From Polytrichum commune (taxonomy: Eukaryota; Streptophyta; Polytrichopsida; Polytrichales; Polytrichaceae), in contig OX485806.1 in assembly GCA_950295325.1 (NCBI GenBank), positions 6,386,001-6,450,000 of the forward strand: a stretch of DNA of 64,000 bases, read 5' to 3'. Positions 1 to 10,480 of the stretch are shown here, piece by piece (position 1 is the stretch's first letter; every line of letters begins with the position of its first letter). The notes under the pieces are model-generated. The model ran no database searches and was not told the origin of the DNA. It saw only the letters and a list, made by a program, of their open reading frames with translations. A program made the translations under genes and the position numbers.

Positions 1-220
1 AGTCCACTGGTGAAGAGAAGTTCACCTAATGGTGAAGATTTTTTGTGATAAAAAACCATAATTCTCTACATTCACATTGTATCAAAAGATTTCAACAAGA
101 ATTGTGTTCATAAGAATTGTGTAATATAGTGTTCAATTTTATTCAAAAGATAATGAAAATTGCCAAATTGCCAATTGTCAAGTTTGGCCCATGTAGGAAA
201 TCGCTAAGGAGCTACTACAA

Positions 221-223
<3 letters not shown>

Positions 224-260
<37 letters not shown>
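224..260. repeat. (GA)n microsatellite
   Basis: About 18 perfect GA dinucleotides lie inside the partial MITE at the left edge. Confidence 0.95.
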
Positions 261-262
<2 letters not shown>

Positions 263-345
263 CTTGCCAACACCTTAGGTTTTGAAAAAAACCAGATCTG
301 AAATCTACGGTCCATATCTGTTTTTGAAAATTATTTTTTTATTGA

Positions 346-425
346 GTTGGGCTTCTCTGGAGGAAGAGTTTCTTGTCCGGCCTCTTGAGGCCGGACAAGA
401 AACTCCTCCTCCAAAGAAGCCCAAC
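346..425. repeat. 80-bp near-perfect hairpin
   Basis: Two 39-base arms (346-384 and 387-425) are complementary with about two mismatches around a 2-base loop (TT). The apex contains CCGGCCTCTTGAGGCCGG. The hairpin lies within the partial MITE. It would fold into a cruciform, or into a very tight RNA hairpin if transcribed. The loop is much shorter than in usual miRNA precursors, so I call it only a hairpin. Confidence 0.85.
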
Positions 426-612
426 TCCAAAAAGTGCCGCCATGTAGGCGGCCATGTCATTTTATCATCCATGAGAAAAGTTCACCACCATTGTTTTCTT
501 CACCTAGTGTAAACACCCACCGGTCAAGAGTTGCATTTTCGACCAATCACAATTGAGAAACACCCTTTTTTTCATGACCGGTGGACTTCTCCACCGTAGT
601 GTAAACCGGTCC

Positions 613-1229
613 TTAATGGATGGAAAAAAAGAGAAAATAAAAAAATTCCTTACAGAAATAAAATTTAAAATTTAAAAAGCTTTCTGTGTCCAAAGGTCAT
701 TCAAAAACTAAAATCATTGGTAAATTTTTGTAAAAGACATATTAGGGTTTGGACCTTCATGAACATCTCAAACATATTTCAAGATTTATTAAAGATTCAT
801 AACTCAAAAACAAACCACATTACATCACAATTGTAAGAAATTCGACTGATAGATATTCTCGGTCACCGTAGTTTTTTATTAAAAAAAGAAAGTCATTCAC
901 ATTTCCTTTGAATTAGTACCAATTTGCATTCTAAAGGCATTGTACATAGTGTTTAAGGTTAGTTTCTATCATTTTTTTATATTAACAATGTCAAAGGTGA
1001 TCCCAGCTAAAGTTTATTAAATTATCAATTGCATTATATATGTTAATTGGACCAATACGTGAACGAAGATGTTATAAGTTTGTACAATTGTTTTAAGCAT
1101 ACTTTGTAGGTCATGTAGTACAAGTTCCATATGCATTGCTAACATGACGTTGTATCCAATGCAGGTTTGATCATTTGCCTCAACATGATATGTTGGTGTA
1201 TATGCTTTGGTCGACGGGAATTTAAAGGG
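613..1229. other. AT-rich spacer, nothing recognised
   Basis: AT-rich DNA between the edge MITE and the G-rich strand of the degenerate LINE. I see no gene, RNA gene or clear repeat. Confidence 0.5.
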
Positions 1230-4221
1230 AGGACAAAGTGGGAGGGTTGGTAGTGGTGGGGAATTTGCACATTTATGAGTTTGGGGTAGGAGGGGTTTGG
1301 CGAGTTTCTAGCTGCCATAAAGATAATTTTATGGGGGATGAGTGAGAATTGGAGGGAAGGATGTTGTGAGTGTCAGGAAGAGGTCTTGCCATTGATGTAT
1401 GCATATGAGAGAAATGGCGGCCAATGTTTTTTTACTTTAAGTAGTTGGAGAAGGGGTTGATTTTGTGATATTGGACCATGAAACTAGAAAGCATGCCATA
1501 ATTTGGATGTTGGTGTTGGGGGCCTTGAAGGGGTTGGAGAGTTGGTGCCAATTGGTGTTGGGTACGAGGATGGTCATTGTGGAGTTGGATCAAGAGGATG
1601 TGGTTTGGGCTCACTTGATGGCTTTGGCAATTTCAACGTGGAATTGGGGGGGGGGGGGTGCCTTTGCCGGCTTGTTTTGTGGGAGTGACTAGATCATGTA
1701 GCCCTAAATATATTATATCGAACATGAGGGCTACAAAAGGATGTGAGTGTGGTTGGGCATGATATTGGGAAGGAGAAGTGGGAGTGGGTGATGTTGAATT
1801 GTATGGTGATGGAATGCAACATGATTGGAAGGAGATTGTGTGTATTTGGGCAAAGGTTATTTTGCAAGTGGAGGAAGAAGATTTTGATGGGGTTTGTACT
1901 AGATATTGTTCAAAAACCCATTTGATTTCATTGTTGAAGGTTTGTTTACAAGGTTGTAGATTGGTATCCTTTGGGGTGGTGTGGTATTGCCATAGCCATG
2001 AGAAACATGGATAAAGGGTGATGCCTATGTGACATCTGACGGCAAGAGTGAATGTGGGCTATGTTGTTTGCGAGGTGAATATTGTATGGGGAAGGTGAGA
2101 TGTCTTTATATGGGTAGGTTTCATTAGTGCTAATGTGAAGCAAGATCATGTGAATTTTGGGGAGTATCTAGCTGGCATATTAAGTTGACTTGGTTTGTAT
2201 GTTTGGAGTGTATGTGGTGAACAATGTCCGGGGACAACCGGTATTTAGTGTAACGGCAACTGGTTGGTTTTGTGAAAAGTCCGGTTGAATTGGGAAAGTG
2301 GAGGATGTGAAACCGGTGCTTTTTTAAAATATTATTATTATTAAATAATAATACTAATTTATCAATAAAATAAAATAAAAACATATTTCAACTGGCAACC
2401 ATTTTGAGGAGGATTTTTACCCGGATGAATTGTGAAATAAGTGGATTTCATCCCGTTTGATTCATCTAGGGCCGGATATCATTTGGTTCTAGGGTTTAGG
2501 TTATGTGTTCATTGTAGGCTTGTAGCAATTTGGTGAATGGCAAACATGCAAAGCTTTTGCTTCATTACTGCATGTCATTGTTGATGGCTAGCATTTAGAA
2601 TGTATTATGCATGTGTCTATGGAAGATCTTCATGGTGATCTTGATAACGTACTAATGGAAGCCATAGCTTTATGGAGGAACTCTACAAAATTTAGATGGT
2701 TGTTTCACATTCATACTCTTGATTTTGACTCTAACAATTGATGAATTTCATTTTTGTATATAGTATGGTGTGATAGTTTACTCTTTTATCATGATGTGGC
2801 CTCAAATCTAATATGAGGTTTTAAGACCTAGATATGATAGAAGAGTAAATCCGTGGCCATCAACCGGTCGATGGATTGTTTTAGGTTCAACTCATGCTAT
2901 GGATAAACTGTTGAACATTGTTGTTGTTTCTTGTATATAATGGATTGTTGATCATGTTGTTGGATGTTGAAATCATTACATATTATTGTTGTATGTTGAT
3001 ATGTTCTTTGGACATTGTTGTTGAATGGTGTATATTGTTTGTAGATATAATTTTGCTACATTGGAAAACCAACTTACTTATCAATGCCCAAGTTTTTGGC
3101 CGGTTGTCATTACAATGAAGAGGAAATTAGCCGGCACTTGAAAAAAAATACAGAATATTGGCATGTCCAAATTAATGGCAACAAGTTTGCAACTGGTCAA
3201 ATCCTTAAAAAAACCGGTAGAAGTTGTGAAGGGGCGGATTTTAGTTGGTTGAGCTCAAAAATCTCCCGAACCCTGGTGGTGAATATATTGTAGATAGTGT
3301 CATGTATACAATTCTTTCATCAAATTCTTGTTGATTTCGTGGTCACAATCCTATGTTTCCTAGAGCATGCTATCATTTGGTTCCACTATATTTTGGAGTG
3401 CGGATAGTGGAGCCATTTGATGGTGTATTGTGTATGGGGAACGGTGGCTCCATATTCTCCCTTGGTGGTGTTGTGGGTGATGTTAAGACTTTTCTCAATT
3501 TGGAGTGGATTGTGGGAGGAGACCAAGGAGGGGGGGGGACGGGTGGGTGCCGTTATAGGTTGAAGGGCGAGAGGAGACATAGTTGGTGGGATGAGGGGTG
3601 AGGTTTGGGGAGTTCAAAGGCCAAATGGAGGGAATGTTGTGGATATGATTGTGGGAGGCATGGGCCATTGCAATGTATGTGGATTTGGTGACATGTAAGG
3701 ATAGTGATGGTGGTGATGATAGTGAGGGTTTCCTTGAGTGTGGTCAAGGTTTTATATTGTTCTTTGAATTGTTGATGGGTGAAGAATTTGTTGTCGGAAC
3801 TTGTAATACGTTGGGACATGTGGGTGATATATATTTTGTGTAGTGTAGACAATGTTTTTTGGACATTATACGGGATCTTCATGTCCAAAAGGAGTAGGTG
3901 GTAATTTGCATGGAAAATATCATTGAGCTAGTGGAGGGGGTAGTGTGTGGGGGTGTGAGGAGCAATGGGGGGAGTGGGAGAGCTCGGGGGGTATGGATAG
4001 AGATTCTCGTAGTTTGAAGGATTTATAAGGTCCGAGTGAGTGGGGAATGAGTACATTTCGTGGGGAGTAAGGAAAGGAAAGGTAGAGAGAGATCACCTGG
4101 AGAGAAAGTTAGAGAGGAGAGGAGGCCTCTCGATATTCCTCCTAGTTGGTCATTGTCGTCAAGGGCCTGAAGGAGTTTGTTCCCCAAAGTTCAAGCATAT
4201 GTGACTTTGAGGAAGGTGATA
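1230..4221 (-). pseudogene. Degenerate LINE, 3' part (downstream of reverse transcriptase)
   Basis: The plus strand is strongly G/T-rich here, as in the reverse-transcriptase part further right, which suggests the same decayed minus-strand retroelement. Close to the MITE junction at 4222, the minus strand reads residues such as LLQALDD and DQLGGI. That style is typical of the region after the RT domain in plant/algal LINE proteins. Stops and frameshifts are frequent and no frame stays open. Base composition changes at about 2.2-3.3 kb, which may be a separate unidentified insertion. The left boundary is uncertain. The assignment rests mainly on collinearity with the RT and endonuclease fragments. 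Confidence 0.4.
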
Positions 4222-4550
4222 CCGTAACACCATAGCAGGTTCATCACCTGGCGAACGAATATTTATTTATTTTGAAAAAATAAGGTTTGTTTGCTAAAAA
4301 TAGATTTTTTATAAAATTCGTTCTTCTATTTTGAGGGAAAAAAATAATTCGTCCTGGAACAGAGTAGATGTACCGGGATGACAACTTAAATTGATTTTTT
4401 CAATAGAGTCTGCTTCACCCAACTTTTTGGATTTTCGTTCTTTTCATAATATAATTTTCCATAATTTCGTTCTTCATGGCCTGGAATTTCTAATTTTTTT
4501 CGTTTTTTTTTTTTGAATTATTTAAGAACGAACCTGCTATGGTGTTACGG
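4222..4550. mobile_element. 329-bp MITE with TA target duplication (mariner-type)
   Basis: The left end CCGTAACACCATAGCAGGTT is the exact inverted complement of the right end (4531-4550). The element is flanked by TA on both sides (4220-4221 and 4551-4552). TIRs of more than 20 bp, a TA target and no coding capacity fit a Tc1/mariner-type (Stowaway-like) MITE, although the TIR is not the classic Stowaway end. It interrupts the degenerate LINE. Confidence 0.8.
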
Positions 4551-4908
4551 TACCCAATCCATTTAAATTTGGAATAGTTGGGCGGTGATATTTGGTGTGC
4601 TAAGTCGGATTTTACAAGTTTGCTTGGATATTTTGATGAGGCACCTATCTAGTGTGTTGATTTGGGGAATCAAGAAGTTGGCCACATGGAAGGAATATGT
4701 TATATTAGGAACTAACATTTTGTGGAGCATGTGTAATTACATTTAAGGAAGGCCACAGAGGTGTAGAGGACTTCACATTTGTTTTGGACATTTTGTAGGC
4801 TGTCAATGTTGGGGTCTAGTTAAGAGTGATGGAAAAAGAGATGCCTAGGTAGGCGTATGGGGAGTCGGGTGCCAAATAAGGGAATGGGAGGCTATTCAAA
4901 TTGACTTA
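4551..4908 (-). pseudogene. Degenerate LINE fragment (post-RT segment)
   Basis: The minus strand translates in short stretches to PYAYLGISFS and INTLDRCLIKISKQ. Both resemble the part of LINE polyproteins just after the RT catalytic domain (KYLGI box, then a helix with LDxxIIK). Frameshifts and stops separate the pieces. The segment is bounded by two MITEs that split it from the RT core (5304-6394) and from the 3' part (1230-4221). Confidence 0.55.
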
Positions 4909-5303
4909 GAGCATCCTCAGTCGGTCTAGGTAAAGCTCACTGCAAACCAAGACCTATCTTGCTTAAAATTGCTCAAAATTTAGAGGGAGTGCACCAAATC
5001 TTGCTTAAAAATGGACAGATCCTCCCACACTCCCTCTAAATGTCAAAAATTTGGAGGGAGTGTGGGAGGATCTTTCCATTTTAAAGCAAGATTTGGTGCA
5101 CTCCCTCTAAATTTTGAAAATGTGGTGTTTTCAATGAGGGATTTCACCTACGTCAAATTTTTAGAATTCTTTTTTCTTGAGAAATATCTCACGTTTATTT
5201 AGGTGTGCTTCTAATGATGGTAATTTCAGTTTCTAATTTTAGGTCAGTCAAAAGATAGGTTTTGGTTTGCAGTGAGCTTTACCTAGACCGACTGAGGATG
5301 CTC
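4909..5303. mobile_element. 395-bp Tourist-like foldback MITE, TTA duplication
   Basis: The left terminus GAGCATCCTCAGTCGGTCTA is matched by its inverted complement at the right end, and the pairing runs about 50 bp inward (GGTAAAGCTCACTGCAAACC). TTA flanks both sides (4906-4908 and 5304-5306). A second inverted repeat pairs about 4966-5030 with 5050-5115, so most of the element can fold into one hairpin. The GAGCATCC end and 3-bp TTA target fit PIF/Harbinger-derived Tourist MITEs. It interrupts the LINE just after the RT domain. Confidence 0.88.
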
Positions 5304-6394
5304 TTAGGATGTCATCTTTCGTTGCGGTTCTATGGCAATGACCTTGAATTCGTAAGGAGCTTCAACGATGGCACATTTGGGGAGGTTGAGGGCAAGTCCC
5401 ACCAATTGGTTGAATCTTTTTTATAAAAAAATCGACCTATCTATTTAGATAGGAGGTGTTAATTGACAGGAGGAACAAATTGTTTGCATACACACCTCCA
5501 TGGAGTTTGACGTTAGAAGTACATAATTGATGGAGTGTTTTACCACGGTTTGACCTTGTAAGGAGGGGTTCAAGAAATATTGTGAAGACGAATGGATTGA
5601 ATGTGTATCCTTATATCATTCCGTGCAAGATGGGGATAGGTAGATGGTGCCAAAATATTCACCTTAAAGGGATGTGATTGAGTTGGTGTAGATGTTGACT
5701 AATGAAATATAGTATATATGGGGAAGCCAAGGGCCTAAATGTTTGCAAACAACCTATCACAATCAATGGAGCCAAAAGCATTGTTGAAGTTCAATTTTAG
5801 AAGGAGAATATGCTCTTGAGAGATTTTGGCGTCCTCGAGTGTGGCGATTACAATTTGTAGTTGGTGGGTGGTGCTACAATTGGTGTGAAATCCTTCATCT
5901 GAATGATTAAAGGCCTAGAAACATTCGCTATAATTTGTGAGAATTTTGGTGAACATGTTGGTGAAGAGCTTATATACCGTGTTTGCCAGAGAGATTGATC
6001 GTAGGATGGGAATTAGGATGGTAATTTCTTTTTACCAGAGGAGAACAAATTCACTATGTTTTTAGTGGGAGGGGATTCATTTGTGTTGGTATAGGTATGT
6101 AAATTGTTGGAAAATGGCATCATGATGTCTAGGTAGGAGTGTTTTGATGGTTTCCTTGGTATTTTGTTACAACCTAGTGATTTAGAAGAATACTTATATT
6201 GCAAGCTTAGTTTGTAGATTTCTCTAGTGAATAATATGATAAGTGCAGAAGTGGGCTCCTCTTTGGATTTGAGGCAAAAGCCATCAAAGTCATGCTATGG
6301 GGTACATGCATGATTGGGGTACACCTTCAAGAAGTTGGAACATTGTTTTGTAATTGATGTATAGAATTCAAAAATGCATCCCAAAAATAACATA
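5304..6394 (-). pseudogene. Degenerate LINE reverse-transcriptase domain
   Basis: Reading the minus strand from about 6050 down to 5310, the classical non-LTR RT blocks appear in order. They are SISLANTVYKLFTNM (the RPISL box), STTHQLQIVIATLEDAKI, motif A as LLLKLNFNNAFGSID, LGFP, YFGTIY, then YTFNPFVFTIFLEPLL (the QGDxLSPxLF box). Motif C appears as VYANNLFLL where active enzymes have YADD, and LVGLALNLPKCAI follows. At least three in-frame stops and several frameshifts break it. Both the mutated YADD box and the breaks show it is dead. It belongs to one element with the endonuclease fragment at about 10.1 kb. Confidence 0.82.
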
Positions 6395-7707
6395 CTCGGG
6401 GGGGGGGGCACTGGCGAAAAACGTAGGAACTACGTGCGATAAAATATAGGGTCTTGTATAAAAATTTGGCGTAAAATTTGTAAAATTATTAGATGTAGTA
6501 TAGGGTGCTCTGGGATTGTGAAACATGATTATATGTAATATAGCATTTGACAAAACATGATTAAATTACCTAAGTGGTACATATAAAATAGCATGGAGAA
6601 AAAGCGATAGTTTCAAAATTAAATACGTTGCCACCAAAATATGGCATGTTCTATATAGGAAGGGTTCAAAAGATAAGGGTGAAGGTTGGTACCAAGTGGG
6701 GCAATTGTTGGCAACACATTGACTTGATGAAACGTGCAATCCAGAACGGAAATAGAGAAATGCTCTTCCCAACTGCTATGGCTTACCTCCATTGGTTCAA
6801 AAAACAGCTGGGTCTCAACAAATATAAGTATGTTGAGAGTGATTGTGTGTGGGTTGATGTGGATGCTATTATCTCAACTGTGTCTCTAGTGTATGAATCA
6901 ACTAGCAATATCTACACCTTAGATGAGGTAGATGCAAACTCATTGAGTGAGTTCATTTCAAATAAAAAATATAACCTGCTAAATTTGTACTATCTCACAC
7001 ATGTGGAGATATAATTTGGAAAAGGGCTGAATGATCATTAGTATACCTTGAAATTTGTAGTAGTCATTTTAGTTTGAGTACACTCATATCTCCCACATGT
7101 GTAAATGGTAGCCTAGCTAGTTTAGGTGGATTTTGCTTGCATGGCGTGGGATTTTCCTCCAATGTGTAGGATTGGAAGATCAAGGCATCAATTGTAGGGC
7201 TTTTGCAAACCTTGTAAATGTGACTTTGAGACACATGTGGTTGGCCTATTCCCTAAGACCTCAAGGTTTCTAACTATGTTATCCAACACAACTTTTATTC
7301 GTTGACTCGTGTTGCTTAATGACATGTAATTGCAATCTTTTGTTGTTATTGTTTAGTGTTTTGCTTTGCCCGGACTTCAGTGTGACCATGAACCCTAAAC
7401 CCTAGTAAATGTTTGTTTCTCTTACTCTGTACACGTGCTTCTAACGAGAATTCTACTGTATCATACACTTTAAGGAATGGGGGCAATCAGGGGAAAAAAA
7501 TTACATATAAGTAATATAGGGTACCATAAAATCAACCATCCAAGAATTTATAATTACCAATAGGGTGCAAATAGTCACAACAATTTACCATTATTTCAAA
7601 AATTAGCATCCCTTATAATCCTTTCTCATAGGTAAATAGCCCCCATTTTAATAGGTCATTATCGCAGGTGTATGCAAAATATACAAGGGAGTGCCCCCCC
7701 CCCCGAG
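6395..7707. mobile_element. 1,313-bp hAT-like element, 8-bp duplication, poly-G TIRs
   Basis: The left end CTCGGGGGGGGGGCACT and the right end (AGTGCC... to CCCCGAG) are inverted repeats. The perfect 8-bp direct repeat ATAACATA flanks the element (6387-6394 and 7708-7715). An 8-bp duplication is the hAT signature. The right-hand inner sequence (AATATAGGGTA motifs) is shared with the two 345-bp copies at 26.8 and 53.5 kb, so this is a longer member of one family. It contains one coherent ORF (6646-7014) that is not recognised as a hAT transposase. It is inserted in or beside the decayed LINE. Confidence 0.85.
6646..7014 (+). CDS. Unrecognised ORF carried by the hAT-like element
   Basis: Starting at the first ATG this frame gives 122 residues, and it remains open a little upstream of that ATG. 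The composition is that of a normal soluble protein, not low complexity. It has a basic N-terminal part (IGRVQKIRVKVGTKWGNCW), a middle with LHWFKKQLGLNKYKY, and a C-terminal part with WVDVDAIISTVSL and IYTLDEVDANSL. There are no membrane segments, zinc ligands or DDE/hAT dimerisation blocks. I do not recognise the family. It may be a fragment of a captured host gene or an accessory protein of the element. Splicing and expression cannot be judged. Confidence 0.35.
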   Translation: MFYIGRVQKIRVKVGTKWGNCWQHIDLMKRAIQNGNREMLFPTAMAYLHWFKKQLGLNKYKYVESDCVWVDVDAIISTVSLVYESTSNIYTLDEVDANSLSEFISNKKYNLLNLYYLTHVEI

Positions 7708-8987
7708 ATAACATAATTACACACAAATCTAGTATGGATATAGAAGCAATTTTCTAAATATTATCAATAACCACAACTGTTAATTTCTCAAATTTGTAAT
7801 TTGGAGGCATCCGGTGCTTTGACATAAATAAATTGTACATGTTTTATGTGCGATTAAGAGTGCTTTAGGGTTATATCACCCCCTTACATCCTAACTTGTT
7901 TGAATTTATTTTGAAACCACCAAATATCTTCAAAACTAAAGTCCTTTTGCACGTTGCCCTACTGTTCATAGTCAAGTACTTTTATTTAAAATCTAAAATT
8001 CATGAGAACATCTTTTCTTTAACATATTTATGAGCTCTATGTTGATGTTTATAGATTGATTGAGCTATGTTGCATCTTATGATATATATGCTCTCACACT
8101 AAAGACATTCCTCTCCTCTCCTTTGCTTTCCTTTAAGAAAAAATATGCCTTTTGAGACAAGTCCTTAATGCAATAGAAAGGACATTTCAAACAAATCAAC
8201 ATCATTAAATAACTTTAGTTTTGTTTAGAACACTACATGAGGTTTACAAAGGACTACCAGTTTATTGTGTTTACAAGAAAATGTAATTATGAGCTACTTC
8301 AAAACCTTCAAAAATTGAGTGTTTGGTGAGGGGCATTCCTTTTGGGTACCCCAATCGTGCATGTACCCCGTGGCAATATTTCAATGTTACAAGGGTAGCC
8401 TTTGGAGTGGTGTGTATGGAGCACGGGGAGGTGCACTAATTCTAATTGTCTTGCTCAATACTAATTGTAAACCGCAGTACAATGTCACCAACACTAAACG
8501 TTAACCCAACATTATTTGTCATTCCTTGTAATTTTTGGGGGGATTATAGATTTAGAGTGTTGCAATTACTATCACTTACCAAATGATTTTGCATCCAAAT
8601 TTCAATCATCCATGACAATATTTCATCACAAGTTGCTAACAAGAGAAGGTAGGTTGTTTTGGCCAATGGATGAACTCGTCCATAATCCATGACGGTGTTT
8701 GTTCATATATTCATAAGAAGTGTCATCCGAAAAGTTGCCTTGGTGACAATAAATACCATATGACACTGAATATCATATTTAGTGTTGGGAAGAAACACCC
8801 CCCCCCCCCTCCAATCGGTAGAATTCATCATTGGTGTGGTGAGGAAATTACCATGTTGGTTTTGGATTGTTTGGATGGGTCTACATGCTATGATAGTTTT
8901 ATGGATACATTTGGGATGCTATGATCACCCAGGTGATGTATCCATGGGAAGGTCAGAGATATGACGAGAAGGTAGAGGGTTTGTATA
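7708..8987. other. Spacer between hAT-like element and SINE
   Basis: AT-rich DNA without the G/T skew of the LINE pieces, and no readable RT or endonuclease residues. A C9-10 tract lies near 8797-8808. Short plus-strand ORFs here have no recognisable content. It could be another old insertion separating the LINE pieces. Confidence 0.4.
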
Positions 8988-9223
8988 ATAAGAATAATAA
9001 TAATATTGGGCAATCCGACGTGAATTTGAGCCCGTTGGCCTTACCCTGCTCAAGAATCTCCTTGGTGCATGGTGGGGTTTATTGCCTACTTTGCGGTGGG
9101 TGAGCTCTTGGTTTCCCATCGAGTAAAGAGAAGATTTCACAACTGGGAATTGAACCGCCAACCCCTCCGTTTGGATTTAGGTACCTCTCCACTGTCATCT
9201 GGTAGTTTAAGGTCATCTCGGAC
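8988..9223 (-). mobile_element. tRNA-type SINE, copy 1 (reverse orientation)
   Basis: On the minus strand the element starts CCGAGATGACCTTAAACTAC. It contains GGCGGTTCAATTCCCAG, close to a pol III B box (GGTTCRANTCC), and ends in an AT-rich ATT-repeat tail. It is flanked by near-identical direct repeats TAGAGGGTTTGTATA (8973-8987) and TAGAGGTTTGTATA (9224-9237), as expected for target-primed insertion. The body matches the SINE at 19.6 kb over roughly 130 bp. It was inserted into the region of the decayed LINE. Confidence 0.8.
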
Positions 9224-9237
9224 TAGAGGTTTGTATA

Positions 9238-10480
9238 GATGTATTTGGAGTTGTCTCACTCGTCATTTTTTGTAGGCTTATGGAAAGGAAGCCACCATGT
9301 GTTCTTGCGGTGGGGGTAATAGTGGGAGGGATTGGTTTGGTGCATTTGGCAAAGATGGTTGAGTGTAGTTGTTGCCATAGATCATCATGGATAGGCATAG
9401 TGTAATCCGTGTATTATCAAGGAAAGAAGTTTGTAGGTCTCTGGTGATGTTGTTAATGGAGGTGAATGTGTTCATGGAGGTTTCTTGAAACATACTTTGG
9501 GCTTTTAAAAATTTTGTTATAGAGAGAGGGGATTAGTGGTTGGCATGTTTGGACTTGGGGTACAATTTGAAGGAGTGACAATAGTGGGAGTGTGTGCCAA
9601 GGTATATTGACTTGTATGGGTAGGTGGAATGTTTTGAAATGTGTTGGTTCATGTGCATAGCTCTGTATAGGGTCGTCACCAACCTTAAATTTCAGGGTAA
9701 GCCCGCTTGAGAAATCAAAATTTATCCAATGCATATATTTTCAGGAAAAATGTCATTTTATTAAGTGCATATTTCCTCTGGTACATTCCATTATATCTAG
9801 TGCACTTATTAAGACTCCAGACATCTTGTTGAAGCCGCTTTCAGGAGTATGTTGTATTACAAAGGAATTTGAGTCCCTCCTAAGCCTAGGCTTTCAAATG
9901 GGCCCTTCAGGCCCATGGTAGGCATGGCAACACCCCTAGCTTTGTAGTGTGCTCGGGATTGGGGTGAGTGGCTAGAGGTAGAATCCATCGATTAGGTTGT
10001 GTGAGGAGTAGATGAGCTCTCCTTAGCGTGAGAAGTTTATGTTACAACGTAGGAGGGTGAAAGAGTGGCTTCATGTAAAATTGTGCTAGTCCAAGTATTG
10101 TTGGGAGGGGTTCCCCATTGATAATCAGATTGTTAATCGCATCTCGGTTGAAGTCCTCAGCAAACATCATAGTATCATGTTTGGTTTGGGTTGCATGGAT
10201 ATAGTCAAAGACGGTAGTTAGAATGGTTGATAAGAGGGGGTATCGTGTGGATGCGAGGGCATGTACAGGTAAGTTATATGAACATGGGGGTGGGGAAGGA
10301 TGTTTAATGTGGAGATTTGAATGTATACACACATGTGCAGATAGAGTGATGTTCTTTGTATTGGTTGAGAATGTAGGTGTTTGTAAAGGCTATAGTTGGG
10401 CCTCCTCGTGCTAGGATATAAGGCATTGTGTTTTTGATGCTTGTGTTGGCTTAGTGACAGGGGGCTTCTGAACACTTCAA
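9238..10480 (-). pseudogene. Degenerate LINE, N-terminal endonuclease region
   Basis: On the minus strand around 10,150-10,330 two neighbouring frames together resemble an APE-type endonuclease. The pieces are HVHITYLYMPSHPHDTPSY, then (frame-shifted) ILTTVFDYIHATQTKHD followed by MMFAEDFNRDAINN. The last corresponds to the GDFNRD box of LINE endonucleases, with G changed to E. The segment 9,240-9,730 has the same G/T-rich plus strand and is probably the linker before RT. The reading is broken by stops and at least one frameshift. No internal promoter or start is visible, so the 5' end is approximate. Confidence 0.62.

Larger units (their letters stand above)
1..612. mobile_element. Partial MITE (left end outside window), TTA-type target
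   Basis: The right end reads GTGTAAACCGGTCC followed by TTA. The first bases of the window (AGTCCACTGGTGAAGAG) resemble the inverted complement of 574-595 (GTGGACTTCTCCACC). The window therefore seems to begin inside the left terminal inverted repeat, and the true left end and its target copy are missing. The terminus resembles the MITE pair at 11.4 and 41.7 kb (GTTTACACC ends). The element contains a (GA)n tract and a long internal hairpin. No coding capacity is credible. Assignment to the PIF/Harbinger-type MITEs is an inference from the TTA. Confidence 0.5.

Noticed and set aside
9130..9180. Possible tRNA gene from the GGTTCAATTCCC-like B box (minus strand)
   Set aside because: No cloverleaf can be formed, and the match is part of a SINE with duplications and a tail.
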